DNA of 5,893 nt from an uncultured Candidatus Saccharibacteria bacterium. Lineage in GTDB: Bacteria > Patescibacteriota > Saccharimonadia > Saccharimonadales > Saccharimonadaceae. Shown piece by piece: positions 1 through 5,893 of this stretch (position 1 is its first letter; every line of letters begins with the position of its first letter). A model generated the notes under the pieces. The model was not told the DNA's origin. It made no database searches and saw only the letters and a list, made by a program, of their open reading frames with translations. Position numbers and translations under genes: made by a program. Location: assembly GCA_948514425.1 (NCBI GenBank), contig CAOQYN010000034.1, positions 1 through 5,893 on the forward strand, written 5' to 3'.

Positions 1-118
1 GTTATTGCTAACCACATTTTACAATGAGGCTGTTCCTTTTTGTTACACTGAACCATCATCGAAAGAAAAGACCCTCGACTTCCACTCTTTATGAGTTTTC
101 ACCAAGGACTATACAAGA
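1..118. other. Non-coding left edge, no supported gene
   Basis: This is the stretch downstream of the deacetylase stop codon. I see no tRNA, no convincing GC-rich hairpin followed by a T-run, and no ORF with a ribosome binding site on either strand. A minus-strand ATG close to the left edge opens a frame that runs out of the window after a few codons, too short to call. A short plus-strand ORF starting at 91 is antisense to the deacetylase and is not believed. Confidence 0.5.
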
Positions 119-1075
119 CTAAAATCCTCGATAAATATTTCCCGCTTCCAGCTTTACATTCTTCATCTTTGCCATCTCTGGAACCGTCACAAACTCATAC
201 CCTGCCGCCCTCAAATCGTCGATCACCACCTCCACCGCATCCACCGTCTGGCTATAAATGTCATGTAGTAGTACAATCGAACCATCAAAAGCCCTCTCCA
301 TTATGTGTCGCCGCGTCCGTTCCGCATCCTTAAATTTCCAATCTTCTGGGTCAATCGTCCAAATCACCAACGGCTTTTGAACCCCCGCCTTGACTACATC
401 ATTAATTGCTCCATATGGTGGCCGCACAAGCCCCACGGGACGCCCCAGAATTTCATTAAACACACCGTCCATCGCCGCCACATCCTGCCCCACCCCAGTT
501 ATGTCCATTGTCGTTAGATCCACATGCCCCATTGTATGACTACCAACAGCATGCCCCTCTCTCTCCTCTCGCTTCAAAATTTCTGGCGATGCCTGTGCCA
601 TTCGACCCAACACAAAAAAAGTCGCCTTCACCTTTTTCTCCTGCAAAATGTCCAACAAGCGTGGAGTCGTAATCGGTGATGGTCCATCATCAAACGTTAA
701 AGCAATCAATTTCTTATCTTTTAACCTTTGATTTTGCAAAGCTTCTGGTCGAGAGACCACATAGGCCGACCCTGTTCGCTTCGCCTGCTCTTCACCCGCC
801 GCGCCGTCCACCGTCTTCTCTACTGCTGACTCCTGAAGAACCGCCTCCGCATCGGCTAACTCTGCATTTTCTGCCAACTCCTTGTGTCGCACTACTCCCA
901 AAACTCCAAACACCACCACCATTACCAGCATCGCCATTGCCAATACCTTAAACCACGGAAACAAAATATTAAAACCCCGTATTTTCTGGCCAATAGTCAG
1001 TTTTTTTACGGTATTATTCGCTCGATTTTTCACTTTATCGTGCGCCCGAGACTGGTTTTTACGCCTCTTTGTCAC
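119..1075 (-). CDS. Membrane-anchored polysaccharide deacetylase (NodB domain, PgdA/CDA1-like)
   Basis: Predicted metal-dependent deacetylase (carbohydrate esterase family 4) that removes N-acetyl groups from an extracellular polysaccharide, most likely peptidoglycan. With the GTG start at 1075 it has 318 residues. The N-terminus is very basic and cytoplasmic (about 1-40), followed by a single membrane segment (about 41-63) and a linker. The catalytic domain runs from about 120 to 300. All CE4 motifs are visible: TFDDGP (127-132, catalytic base and metal Asp), HTMGH (180-184, metal His pair), RPPYG (218-222), WTIDPEDW (239-246) and LLHD (269-272, catalytic His). I prefer the GTG because GGAGG lies 6 nt upstream. 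Upstream in-frame ATGs at 1162, 1141 and 1111 lie deeper inside the preceding methyltransferase gene and lack such a site. The GTG overlaps the end of that gene by 17 nt, suggesting translational coupling. The exact substrate, own wall or host wall, cannot be read from the sequence. Confidence 0.93.
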   Translation of the reverse strand: MTKRRKNQSRAHDKVKNRANNTVKKLTIGQKIRGFNILFPWFKVLAMAMLVMVVVFGVLGVVRHKELAENAELADAEAVLQESAVEKTVDGAAGEEQAKRTGSAYVVSRPEALQNQRLKDKKLIALTFDDGPSPITTPRLLDILQEKKVKATFFVLGRMAQASPEILKREEREGHAVGSHTMGHVDLTTMDITGVGQDVAAMDGVFNEILGRPVGLVRPPYGAINDVVKAGVQKPLVIWTIDPEDWKFKDAERTRRHIMERAFDGSIVLLHDIYSQTVDAVEVVIDDLRAAGYEFVTVPEMAKMKNVKLEAGNIYRGF

Positions 1076-1628
1076 CTCTCCCCTCCAAAACACACTGTCT
1101 CGTCCACTCATACATCGCAATTCCAGCTGCCACTCCCACATTAATCGACCTAGTCGAACCAAAACTCTCTATTTCTCGCACATCCTGAGCTTTTCGCAAC
1201 GCCTCATTGGTTAATCCCCCGCCCTCACTTCCAAACAAGAGCGTTGTCGCCTGTACAAACTTTTTACAAGACAACGGCTTCACTCGTTCATCATGGTTCT
1301 CAATCGCCACAACTTCCCGCCCACGCTCCAACTGATCCGTATAAAAACTTTCTACATCCGTCCAATGCACTACTTCCAAATACTTATCCGTACACATCGC
1401 TCCGCGACGATTATACTTCTTTTTCCCTATAATATGCACTTTGGCGGCGTTAAAATTATTTGCACTCCGTACAATCGTTCCTACATTAAAGTCATGTTCA
1501 ACATTTTCAATCGCCACCTCCAAATCTGAACGATTTTTACTCAACTCAACAAAAACTTGCTCATTCGTTAAACCTTTATATTCATCCTGCAAATTTCGTG
1601 TATCATTTTTTATTTCCACTTCTTTCAT
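1059..1628 (-). CDS. TrmH/SpoU-family RNA 2'-O-methyltransferase
   Basis: Predicted SAM-dependent SPOUT-class methyltransferase acting on the ribose 2'-OH of tRNA or rRNA. The product is 189 aa from the ATG at 1628 (MKEVEIKND). The three SpoU motifs are present in order: NVGTIVRSA (48-56, with the catalytic-type Arg54), LLFGSEGGGLTNE (130-142), and a C-terminal knot region from ESFGSTRSINVGVAAGI into AMYEW (about 154-175) that binds cofactor and dimerises. The length fits a bare catalytic domain without the extra N-terminal RNA-binding domain of RlmB-type enzymes. A longer frame begins at 1670, but it would translate through the terminator-proximal promoter, so I reject it. The segment NRRGAMCTDKY (73-83) resembles, from memory, a subgroup common in Actinobacteria. 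It is first in a two-gene operon with the deacetylase. The target nucleotide is unknown; no specific gene name is justified. Confidence 0.93.
   Translation of the reverse strand: MKEVEIKNDTRNLQDEYKGLTNEQVFVELSKNRSDLEVAIENVEHDFNVGTIVRSANNFNAAKVHIIGKKKYNRRGAMCTDKYLEVVHWTDVESFYTDQLERGREVVAIENHDERVKPLSCKKFVQATTLLFGSEGGGLTNEALRKAQDVREIESFGSTRSINVGVAAGIAMYEWTRQCVLEGRGDKEA
1082..1086 (-). promoter_or_regulatory. Ribosome binding site of the deacetylase
   Basis: The minus strand reads GGAGG followed by 6 nt and then GTG at 1075. It lies inside the last codons of the upstream methyltransferase gene. It decides the start against the longer ATG-initiated frame, and matches the CCTCC anti-Shine-Dalgarno at the 16S 3' end in this window. 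Confidence 0.8.
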
Positions 1629-1637
1629 CCTAATAAT

Positions 1638-1646
1638 ATTATACCA
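1638..1646 (-). promoter_or_regulatory. Extended -10 promoter of the methyltransferase-deacetylase operon
   Basis: The minus strand reads TGGTATAAT, a perfect extended -10 (TGnTATAAT). Only 9 nt separate its last base from the ATG at 1628, so transcription would start within about 3 nt of the start codon. There is no recognisable -35 at 17-18 nt, as is usual for extended -10 promoters. The AGG that abuts the ATG has no spacing and cannot serve as a Shine-Dalgarno. A leaderless mRNA is inferred. The promoter lies just downstream of the 16S terminator. Confidence 0.75.
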
Positions 1647-1666
1647 CATTATGCTCAAATTCCCCA

Positions 1667-1694
1667 CCAAACCAAAACCGCCCTCTCAGGCGGT
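1667..1694 (-). terminator. Intrinsic terminator of the 16S rRNA unit
   Basis: On the minus strand, ACCGCC pairs with GGCGGT (1689-1694 with 1677-1682) around a six-base loop. It is followed directly by TTTGGTTTGG, an imperfect U-rich tail. It lies 4 nt beyond the outer end of the 16S processing stem and just before the next promoter, which is where a terminator ending the rRNA transcript should be. The tail is short and interrupted, so efficiency is uncertain. Confidence 0.75.
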
Positions 1695-1698
1695 CGAC

Positions 1699-1747
1699 TT
1701 AACAACTTAGTTGTGCAATTCATCGTAGTTAAAAGCTTATTTCATGA
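1699..1747 (-). ncRNA. 3' trailer strand of the pre-16S processing stalk
   Basis: This part of the 16S trailer is complementary to the leader in three consecutive blocks. Positions 1699-1720 pair with 3497-3518 (22 bp, one G-U). Positions 1721-1731 pair with 3433-3444 (11 bp, with leader base 3438 bulged). Positions 1740-1747 pair with 3426-3432 (7 bp, with one bulge in the trailer). In bacteria such flanking complementarity forms the long stem that RNase III cuts to release pre-16S. The pairing is seen in the sequence; the cleavage is inferred from that family of processing pathways. Confidence 0.85.
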
Positions 1748-1762
1748 CCCTTGCGGGCAATA

Positions 1763-1787
1763 TTTTGTCACAAGCTTACTGACAAAA
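1763..1787 (-). ncRNA. Hairpin in the 16S trailer
   Basis: The minus strand has TTTTGTCA and TGACAAAA, a perfect 8-bp stem with a 9-nt loop. It lies between the mature 16S 3' end and the processing stalk. It is AT-rich with no following T-run, so it is more likely a structural element of the trailer than a terminator. The rest of 1748-1865 contains a small GCAA-loop hairpin (CCC-GCAA-GGG on the minus strand, 1747-1758 region) and repeated GTGAA words, but no tRNA. Confidence 0.55.
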
Positions 1788-1865
1788 CCATGATCAACCT
1801 AGCTAAATGTTCACTTCGCTTCACCTTTCGGCTCGACTCGTTCACATTCGCATCAATCTCCCTAG

Positions 1866-3391
<1,526 letters not shown>

Positions 3392-3394
3392 AGT

Positions 3395-3410
3395 GGCTTT
3401 ATAAAAAGCC
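3395..3410 (-). ncRNA. Small hairpin just upstream of the 16S 5' end
   Basis: The minus strand has GGCTTT, a TTAT loop, then AAAGCC, a perfect 6-bp stem ending about 3 nt before the predicted mature 5' end. Such a stem close to the 5' terminus may guide trimming, but that role is inferred. Confidence 0.5.
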
Positions 3411-3425
3411 GGTTTGAACCAAAGT

Positions 3426-3518
3426 TCATAAATAACTGACGATGATAAGTTTGTAGACTACGCCAAGTTTCCTCAAGCGACATCTCCACAAACCATAATT
3501 GCACAACTAAATTGTTAA
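3426..3518 (-). ncRNA. 5' leader strand of the pre-16S processing stalk, with side hairpin
   Basis: Two blocks of this leader (3497-3518; 3426-3445) pair with the trailer at 1699-1747. The 45 nt between the blocks fold on their own: 3485-3493 pairs with 3449-3457 (9 bp, one G-U). Inside this is CGC with GCG and a GAAA-capped tip. Three unpaired bases flank the hairpin on each side (3446-3448 and 3494-3496), so the whole is a tidy three-way junction. The start of the outer strand reads TTTTAACAATTTA, which resembles the 3' part of the rrn boxA antitermination signal, but the first half of boxA is not convincing. Confidence 0.8.
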
Positions 3519-3551
3519 AACTCTCTAAGAACCCAAGCTCAAACTTCCCCT

Positions 3552-3576
3552 ATAGTCCTCGCAGTTCCTAGACTAT
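3552..3576 (-). ncRNA. Stem-loop near the 5' end of the rRNA transcript
   Basis: ATAGTC and GACTAT form a 6-bp inverted repeat with a 13-nt loop, starting about 7 nt after the -10 box, right where the transcript should begin. It may protect the 5' end or simply be chance; the stem is short. Confidence 0.35.
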
Positions 3577-3582
3577 TCCCAT

Positions 3583-3609
3583 CTTATATCACATCTTAAT
3601 AAATGTCAA
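3583..3609 (-). promoter_or_regulatory. Promoter of the 16S rRNA unit
   Basis: The minus strand carries a perfect -35 TTGACA (3604-3609). It is followed by an extended -10 TGATATAAG (3583-3591) with 15 nt between the hexamers. Alternatively the -10 is TAAGAT (3581-3586) with the canonical 17-nt spacing. Transcription would begin around 3574-3577, giving a leader of about 185 nt. It is the only clear -35 in the window, fitting a strong rRNA promoter. Confidence 0.85.
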
Positions 3610-3612
3610 TAG

Positions 3613-3648
3613 TTTTTTTCGACTTTTTTCACTTTTTCCAACATTTTT
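3613..3648 (-). promoter_or_regulatory. Phased T-tracts / UP-like element upstream of the rRNA promoter
   Basis: Four T-runs of 5-7 bases (A-runs on the coding strand) are centred near 3616, 3626, 3635 and 3646, roughly one helical turn apart and immediately upstream of the -35. Phased A-tracts bend DNA, and AT-rich sequence here can contact the RNA polymerase alpha subunits (UP element). The tracts are seen; the activating role is inferred from known rRNA promoters. Confidence 0.65.
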
Positions 3649-3688
3649 ACGCAAAATCCCAAATAAACACTGAATTTTCCATTTCCAG

Positions 3689-4126
3689 CTACAAAACTCC
3701 CGTCAAACTAGCCATACCTAACCCAATAATTACACCAATTACAGCCCCCACCATCACCTGCGGTATGGTATGCCCCTCTACCAAAGGTAACTCCGCTTTC
3801 GCATCTTGAGTCAATAGTTCGTTCAACGCTCTTCCCTGCTTGCCTACTGCATAGCGCACATGCGTCGCATCATAAATCACAATCATCCAAATACACAGCG
3901 CCAAAGCAAAGAGACTAGATCCAAAACCATTCACGCAACCCAAATATATAGTAGCTGCCGTCATACTCGCCGTATGTCCAGAAGGCATACCCCCAGAGCG
4001 CGAAAACTGCCTAATTGCCTCCTTCGCGCTCACTTTCTTGCCAGATACCAGACCACTCACCATTTTCCAAAGCTGGGCCACCAAAAACCCCAAACCAAAT
4101 GCTACCAACGTAAAAACACATTCCAT
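3689..4126 (-). CDS. Divergent PAP2-family integral membrane protein (DUF212, YuiD-like)
   Basis: A 145-aa membrane protein of the divergent PAP2 (acid phosphatase/vanadium haloperoxidase-related, DUF212) family. Family motifs are clear: SGGMPSGHTA (44-53), then YDATHVRYAVGKQ (85-97) and EGHTIPQVMVGAVIG (117-131). Hydrophobic segments cover about 3-20, 52-64, 69-87 and 122-140. The length is close to B. subtilis YuiD (about 158 aa, from memory). PAP2 relatives dephosphorylate lipid phosphates such as undecaprenyl pyrophosphate, but the reaction of the DUF212 branch is not established, so I do not assign an enzyme activity. The ATG at 4126 has no Shine-Dalgarno, but an extended -10 lies 10 nt upstream. 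It is followed by the 16S promoter on the same strand, with no obvious terminator between them. Confidence 0.92.
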   Translation of the reverse strand: MECVFTLVAFGLGFLVAQLWKMVSGLVSGKKVSAKEAIRQFSRSGGMPSGHTASMTAATIYLGCVNGFGSSLFALALCIWMIVIYDATHVRYAVGKQGRALNELLTQDAKAELPLVEGHTIPQVMVGAVIGVIIGLGMASLTGVL

Positions 4127-4136
4127 ACTGAATATA

Positions 4137-4145
4137 ATTATATCA
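4137..4145 (-). promoter_or_regulatory. Extended -10 promoter of the DUF212 gene
   Basis: The minus strand reads TGATATAAT, a perfect extended -10, with 10 nt to the ATG at 4126. No -35 stands out at 17 nt. The expected start of transcription falls within about 4 nt of the ATG, so a leaderless or nearly leaderless mRNA is inferred. The layout is the same as for the methyltransferase gene in this window. Confidence 0.75.
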
Positions 4146-4166
4146 TAAAAACATCAGCAATTAGAA

Positions 4167-5630
4167 TCATTTACGCTTATTTCTAAACTTGCATCCTAAA
4201 AACGTCATCGCTGCTATTCCTGCACCCGCCATCACAATCCACCACTTTATTCGGCTGGGTTCCGATTCCTTCTTGAGATCACCCAACTGCGGTACAGTTA
4301 CATCGGCTCTTACTTCCTCGGTACTTTCTTGCCCATTCCATGAATCGTCATTCTGATGATTATCTACACCGCTATCAGCCTCCGCAGAACTAAACGTCTC
4401 CGCTACCGCCACCAATTCCTGTACCACCCCTACTTTTTTCTCACCTTCCGCAACAGTTGGTGCTTCATTACCTGTGGCATTAGAGATATTATCAGGAATA
4501 TCGCCAGCAGTGTCATCTTTATTAACCATATCAAGTTGCTGCTTCAAAAGCACATTCTCCTGCTCCACCCTCTCTTTCTCGCCCCTAATCTCCTCCAATT
4601 TCAAACTCAACCCTTCATTTTCCTGTCTCAAATACTCCAATTCCTCCTGTCCACTAGAGTTATTCAAACCAAGATAATATTCCCTTATCACCTGAGATAA
4701 TTTTTGCAAACGTTCCACTTCCAGCTTCATATGTTCATGATTACCCATATTTTCAGCTTTTGGTATAGTAATTTTCAAACCGTCTAAAACCTCATCAGCC
4801 CCATCCAAAATCTTCAAGACATTATATAAATTATCGCGCAATTCCGACAACTGTTCACCCACTTTTTGTTGTCGCTCTTGCAACACCGCGTTCCACTCTT
4901 CATCCCAAGACTCAATTTGCTCCACAGGCATATCCACCTTTGTATAATCCGCTTTCCTCACTTGATAAGACCCGTCACTTTCGCGTGTACAGATCATCGT
5001 TTCCGGATTAAAAACCGAAGCATGAACGCAATTCCGATAACTGATTTTACCTCTCGACCACCACAAATCTTGCCATACTGAGTTCCCGTCCACATCTACT
5101 TTTTTACCGTATTCGACCGCATAATATATAACATTAGTCAAATTTTCTGTTAGTAAAATCGGATTCAACCTCGTACCAGGCACTAAATATCTATACAACT
5201 CCGCCCTGCCATTAGCATCATAATCCCATAGTGTCTTCCATGTGTTATTGTCATTTATACCAAGAGTTGTAATGTTCGCATCCGCCTCCGCCTCAGTTGT
5301 TCCGCCTTCATAATTACGATAAGCCAAAACTACGCGCTTGATAAGCCAGCCTGTCTTTTCATGTAGCTGTAAACCAATTTGATTTTGTTTATAGTCCACC
5401 GATAAAAGATTAAAAGTCGGATCCTGCATATTTTCATCTAAAAATAGCTCATCCCTATTCGAATCTTTAGACACAATGCCCAAATTACTACCCGATAAAG
5501 GGTCCTCACTTAATATTCCGCTTCTATATTTTTCTTGGCTAGCAAGAGAACGAGCAGTTACCCCATCCATAGCGCTAAAGTTTCCAGACGCCAAAAGCGC
5601 AGCTGACAACAAAATTGGTGTTTTCTTCAC
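4167..5630 (-). CDS. Secreted coiled-coil surface protein with C-terminal membrane anchor
   Basis: I do not recognise a named family. The 487-aa product has a signal peptide (basic MKK, hydrophobic core to about 16, cleavage likely near 20 or 26). An aromatic-rich, probably beta-rich globular region follows (about 70-230), holding two cysteines (201 and 214) that could form a disulfide. Next is a long charged helical region (about 235-370) with a clear heptad pattern at 331-369 (Leu331, Leu334, Leu341, Leu345, Ile348). Then comes an acidic, low-complexity linker rich in Glu, Asp, Ser, Thr and Asn (about 371-455), a membrane segment (463-480) and a basic tail, RNKRK. The layout is a folded head on a stalk and flexible spacer, anchored in the membrane with the head outside. 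There is no LPXTG motif before the anchor, so sortase attachment is not supported. The GTG start at 5630 has a Shine-Dalgarno, and the signal peptide begins exactly there. A surface or host-contact role is inference only. Confidence 0.85.
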   Translation of the reverse strand: MKKTPILLSAALLASGNFSAMDGVTARSLASQEKYRSGILSEDPLSGSNLGIVSKDSNRDELFLDENMQDPTFNLLSVDYKQNQIGLQLHEKTGWLIKRVVLAYRNYEGGTTEAEADANITTLGINDNNTWKTLWDYDANGRAELYRYLVPGTRLNPILLTENLTNVIYYAVEYGKKVDVDGNSVWQDLWWSRGKISYRNCVHASVFNPETMICTRESDGSYQVRKADYTKVDMPVEQIESWDEEWNAVLQERQQKVGEQLSELRDNLYNVLKILDGADEVLDGLKITIPKAENMGNHEHMKLEVERLQKLSQVIREYYLGLNNSSGQEELEYLRQENEGLSLKLEEIRGEKERVEQENVLLKQQLDMVNKDDTAGDIPDNISNATGNEAPTVAEGEKKVGVVQELVAVAETFSSAEADSGVDNHQNDDSWNGQESTEEVRADVTVPQLGDLKKESEPSRIKWWIVMAGAGIAAMTFLGCKFRNKRK

Positions 5631-5636
5631 AACAAT

Positions 5637-5641
5637 TCCTC
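5637..5641 (-). promoter_or_regulatory. Ribosome binding site of the coiled-coil surface protein
   Basis: The minus strand reads GAGGA, then 6 nt, then GTG. It supports the GTG start; the nearby upstream ATG (5643) is out of frame. AT-rich sequence at 5646-5680 could contain a promoter (for example TATTAA at 5651-5656), but no convincing -35/-10 pair is visible. Confidence 0.7.
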
Positions 5642-5740
5642 ATAATTAATTTAATATGCTCGCCAGTGTAACAAAAAATATTTAATTCTTACAAACATAA
5701 TCCTTTTCAACAGAGGTAAGATGACCGTGTATCACGCATA

Positions 5741-5789
5741 CTGTATACAAAAATTATACAAAAAATAACTGTATAACTTTTGTATACAG
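5741..5789 (-). repeat. 20-bp inverted repeat downstream of the partial surface gene
   Basis: Arms 5741-5760 and 5770-5789 are complementary at 19 of 20 positions around a 9-nt AT-rich spacer. The single non-Watson-Crick pair is G-U if transcribed on the minus strand but A-C on the plus strand, so the RNA hairpin is fully paired only in minus-strand RNA. It starts 15 nt after the stop codon of the upstream gene, so a 3'-end stem-loop is the simplest reading. There is no T-run after it, so it is not a classical intrinsic terminator. Each outer arm also holds the palindrome TGTATACA, a shape typical of dimeric repressor operators, so an operator remains possible. Confidence 0.7.
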
Positions 5790-5804
5790 GCTCTCTTTCC
5801 TCCA

Positions 5805-5893
5805 TCAAACACTACCTAGGTAGAGGCAGCGGAGGGGGAAACCGGCCCAACGGTAGCTGTCGTTTGACGGGTACACCTCAGTAGGAAGCACGC
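5805..5893 (-). CDS. C-terminal end of a FISUMP-domain secreted/surface protein (partial)
   Basis: The last 28 codons of a gene entering from beyond the right edge, ending with TGA at 5805-5807. The frame gives VYPSNDSYRWAGFPLRC followed by LYLGSV. The sequence, from a short aromatic/Ser/Asn stretch into GF-x-(L/V)RC(L/V), is the typical C-terminal signature of the Fibrobacter succinogenes major paralogous (FISUMP) domain. As I recall, this domain is common in exported proteins of Saccharibacteria and other CPR. The other two minus frames contain stops or lack such a match. Only the tail is visible, so signal peptide, length and domain order are unknown. The gene is on the same strand as the coiled-coil surface protein, with its stop 174 nt upstream of that gene's start. 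Confidence 0.68.
   Translation of the reverse strand, partial: VLPTEVYPSNDSYRWAGFPLRCLYLGSV

Noticed and set aside
1076..1162. Longer N-terminus for the deacetylase starting at 1162
   Set aside because: It would add 29 residues read from inside the methyltransferase gene with no Shine-Dalgarno; the GTG at 1075 has a good one.
91..1214. Several overlapping plus-strand ORFs rich in Pro, His, Ser and Thr
   Set aside because: They are antisense to the deacetylase, which has all CE4 motifs; the biased composition is what the reverse complement of a real gene gives.
1629..1670. Longer N-terminus for the methyltransferase starting at 1670
   Set aside because: It would translate across the extended -10 box that drives the gene; the ATG at 1628 fits the family length and the promoter.
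3511..3525. A boxA antitermination site in the 16S leader
   Set aside because: TTTAACAATTTA matches the later part of the E. coli rrn boxA region, but the core TGCTC half is missing and the bases are already explained by the processing stem; kept only as a remark.
4356..5081. Plus-strand ORFs opposite the surface protein gene
   Set aside because: They have no ribosome binding sites or recognisable motifs and are fully antisense to a protein with signal peptide, coiled coil and anchor.
4440..5630. Sortase-anchored (LPXTG) surface protein
   Set aside because: The C-terminus has the membrane segment and basic tail of such proteins, but no LPXTG-like motif precedes it.
5791..5893. A structured RNA gene (SRP RNA, RNase P or tmRNA) at the right edge
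   Set aside because: A GGAAGCA word and several complementary segments suggested SRP RNA at first, but the conserved loop and flanks do not match. The minus-strand frame gives a convincing protein C-terminus.

Overview
The window most likely comes from a member of Candidatus Saccharibacteria (TM7, Patescibacteria/CPR). The evidence is a complete 16S rRNA gene on the minus strand. It carries, as exact matches recalled from memory, the TM7-specific 1177R (2193-2216) and 910F (2448-2468) signatures, plus a one-mismatch match to TM7-580F (2800-2818). All proteins read through in the standard genetic code, which fits Saccharibacteria and argues against the CPR groups that recode UGA.

Everything I can support lies on the minus strand, so the biological order runs from right to left. 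The right edge (5893-5805) holds the last 28 codons of a secreted or surface protein with the C-terminal signature of the FISUMP domain. It is followed by a 20-bp hairpin (5741-5789). Next come a 487-aa signal-peptide/coiled-coil/C-terminal-anchor surface protein (5630-4167) and a small integral membrane protein of the divergent PAP2 (DUF212/YuiD) family (4126-3689). Then comes a self-contained 16S rRNA transcription unit with a promoter and phased T-tracts upstream, a leader, the 16S gene (3391-1866), a trailer and an intrinsic terminator (1694-1677). Last is a two-gene operon: a TrmH/SpoU-type RNA 2'-O-methyltransferase (1628-1059) overlapping a membrane-anchored NodB-type polysaccharide deacetylase (1075-119).

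The strongest observations concern the RNA. The 16S gene is not followed by tRNAs or 23S rRNA but by a terminator and a new promoter, so it is a standalone rRNA unit. Its leader and trailer are complementary in three blocks. These appear to form a branched processing stalk, with a separate hairpin projecting from the leader side. The 16S itself has a helix 6 (V1) about 48 nt longer than in E. coli. The promoter-proximal genes trmH-like and PAP2-like both have a perfect extended -10 element 9-10 nt before the ATG and no usable Shine-Dalgarno, which predicts leaderless mRNAs. The deacetylase and the large surface protein start at GTG codons with good Shine-Dalgarno sequences.

Functionally, the window combines translation genes (16S, an RNA methylase) with envelope and surface genes (deacetylase, PAP2-like membrane protein, two exported proteins). 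That suits a small episymbiont whose life depends on its surface, but no host-interaction role is shown directly by the sequence. I see no CRISPR array, insertion sequence, tRNA or defence system.
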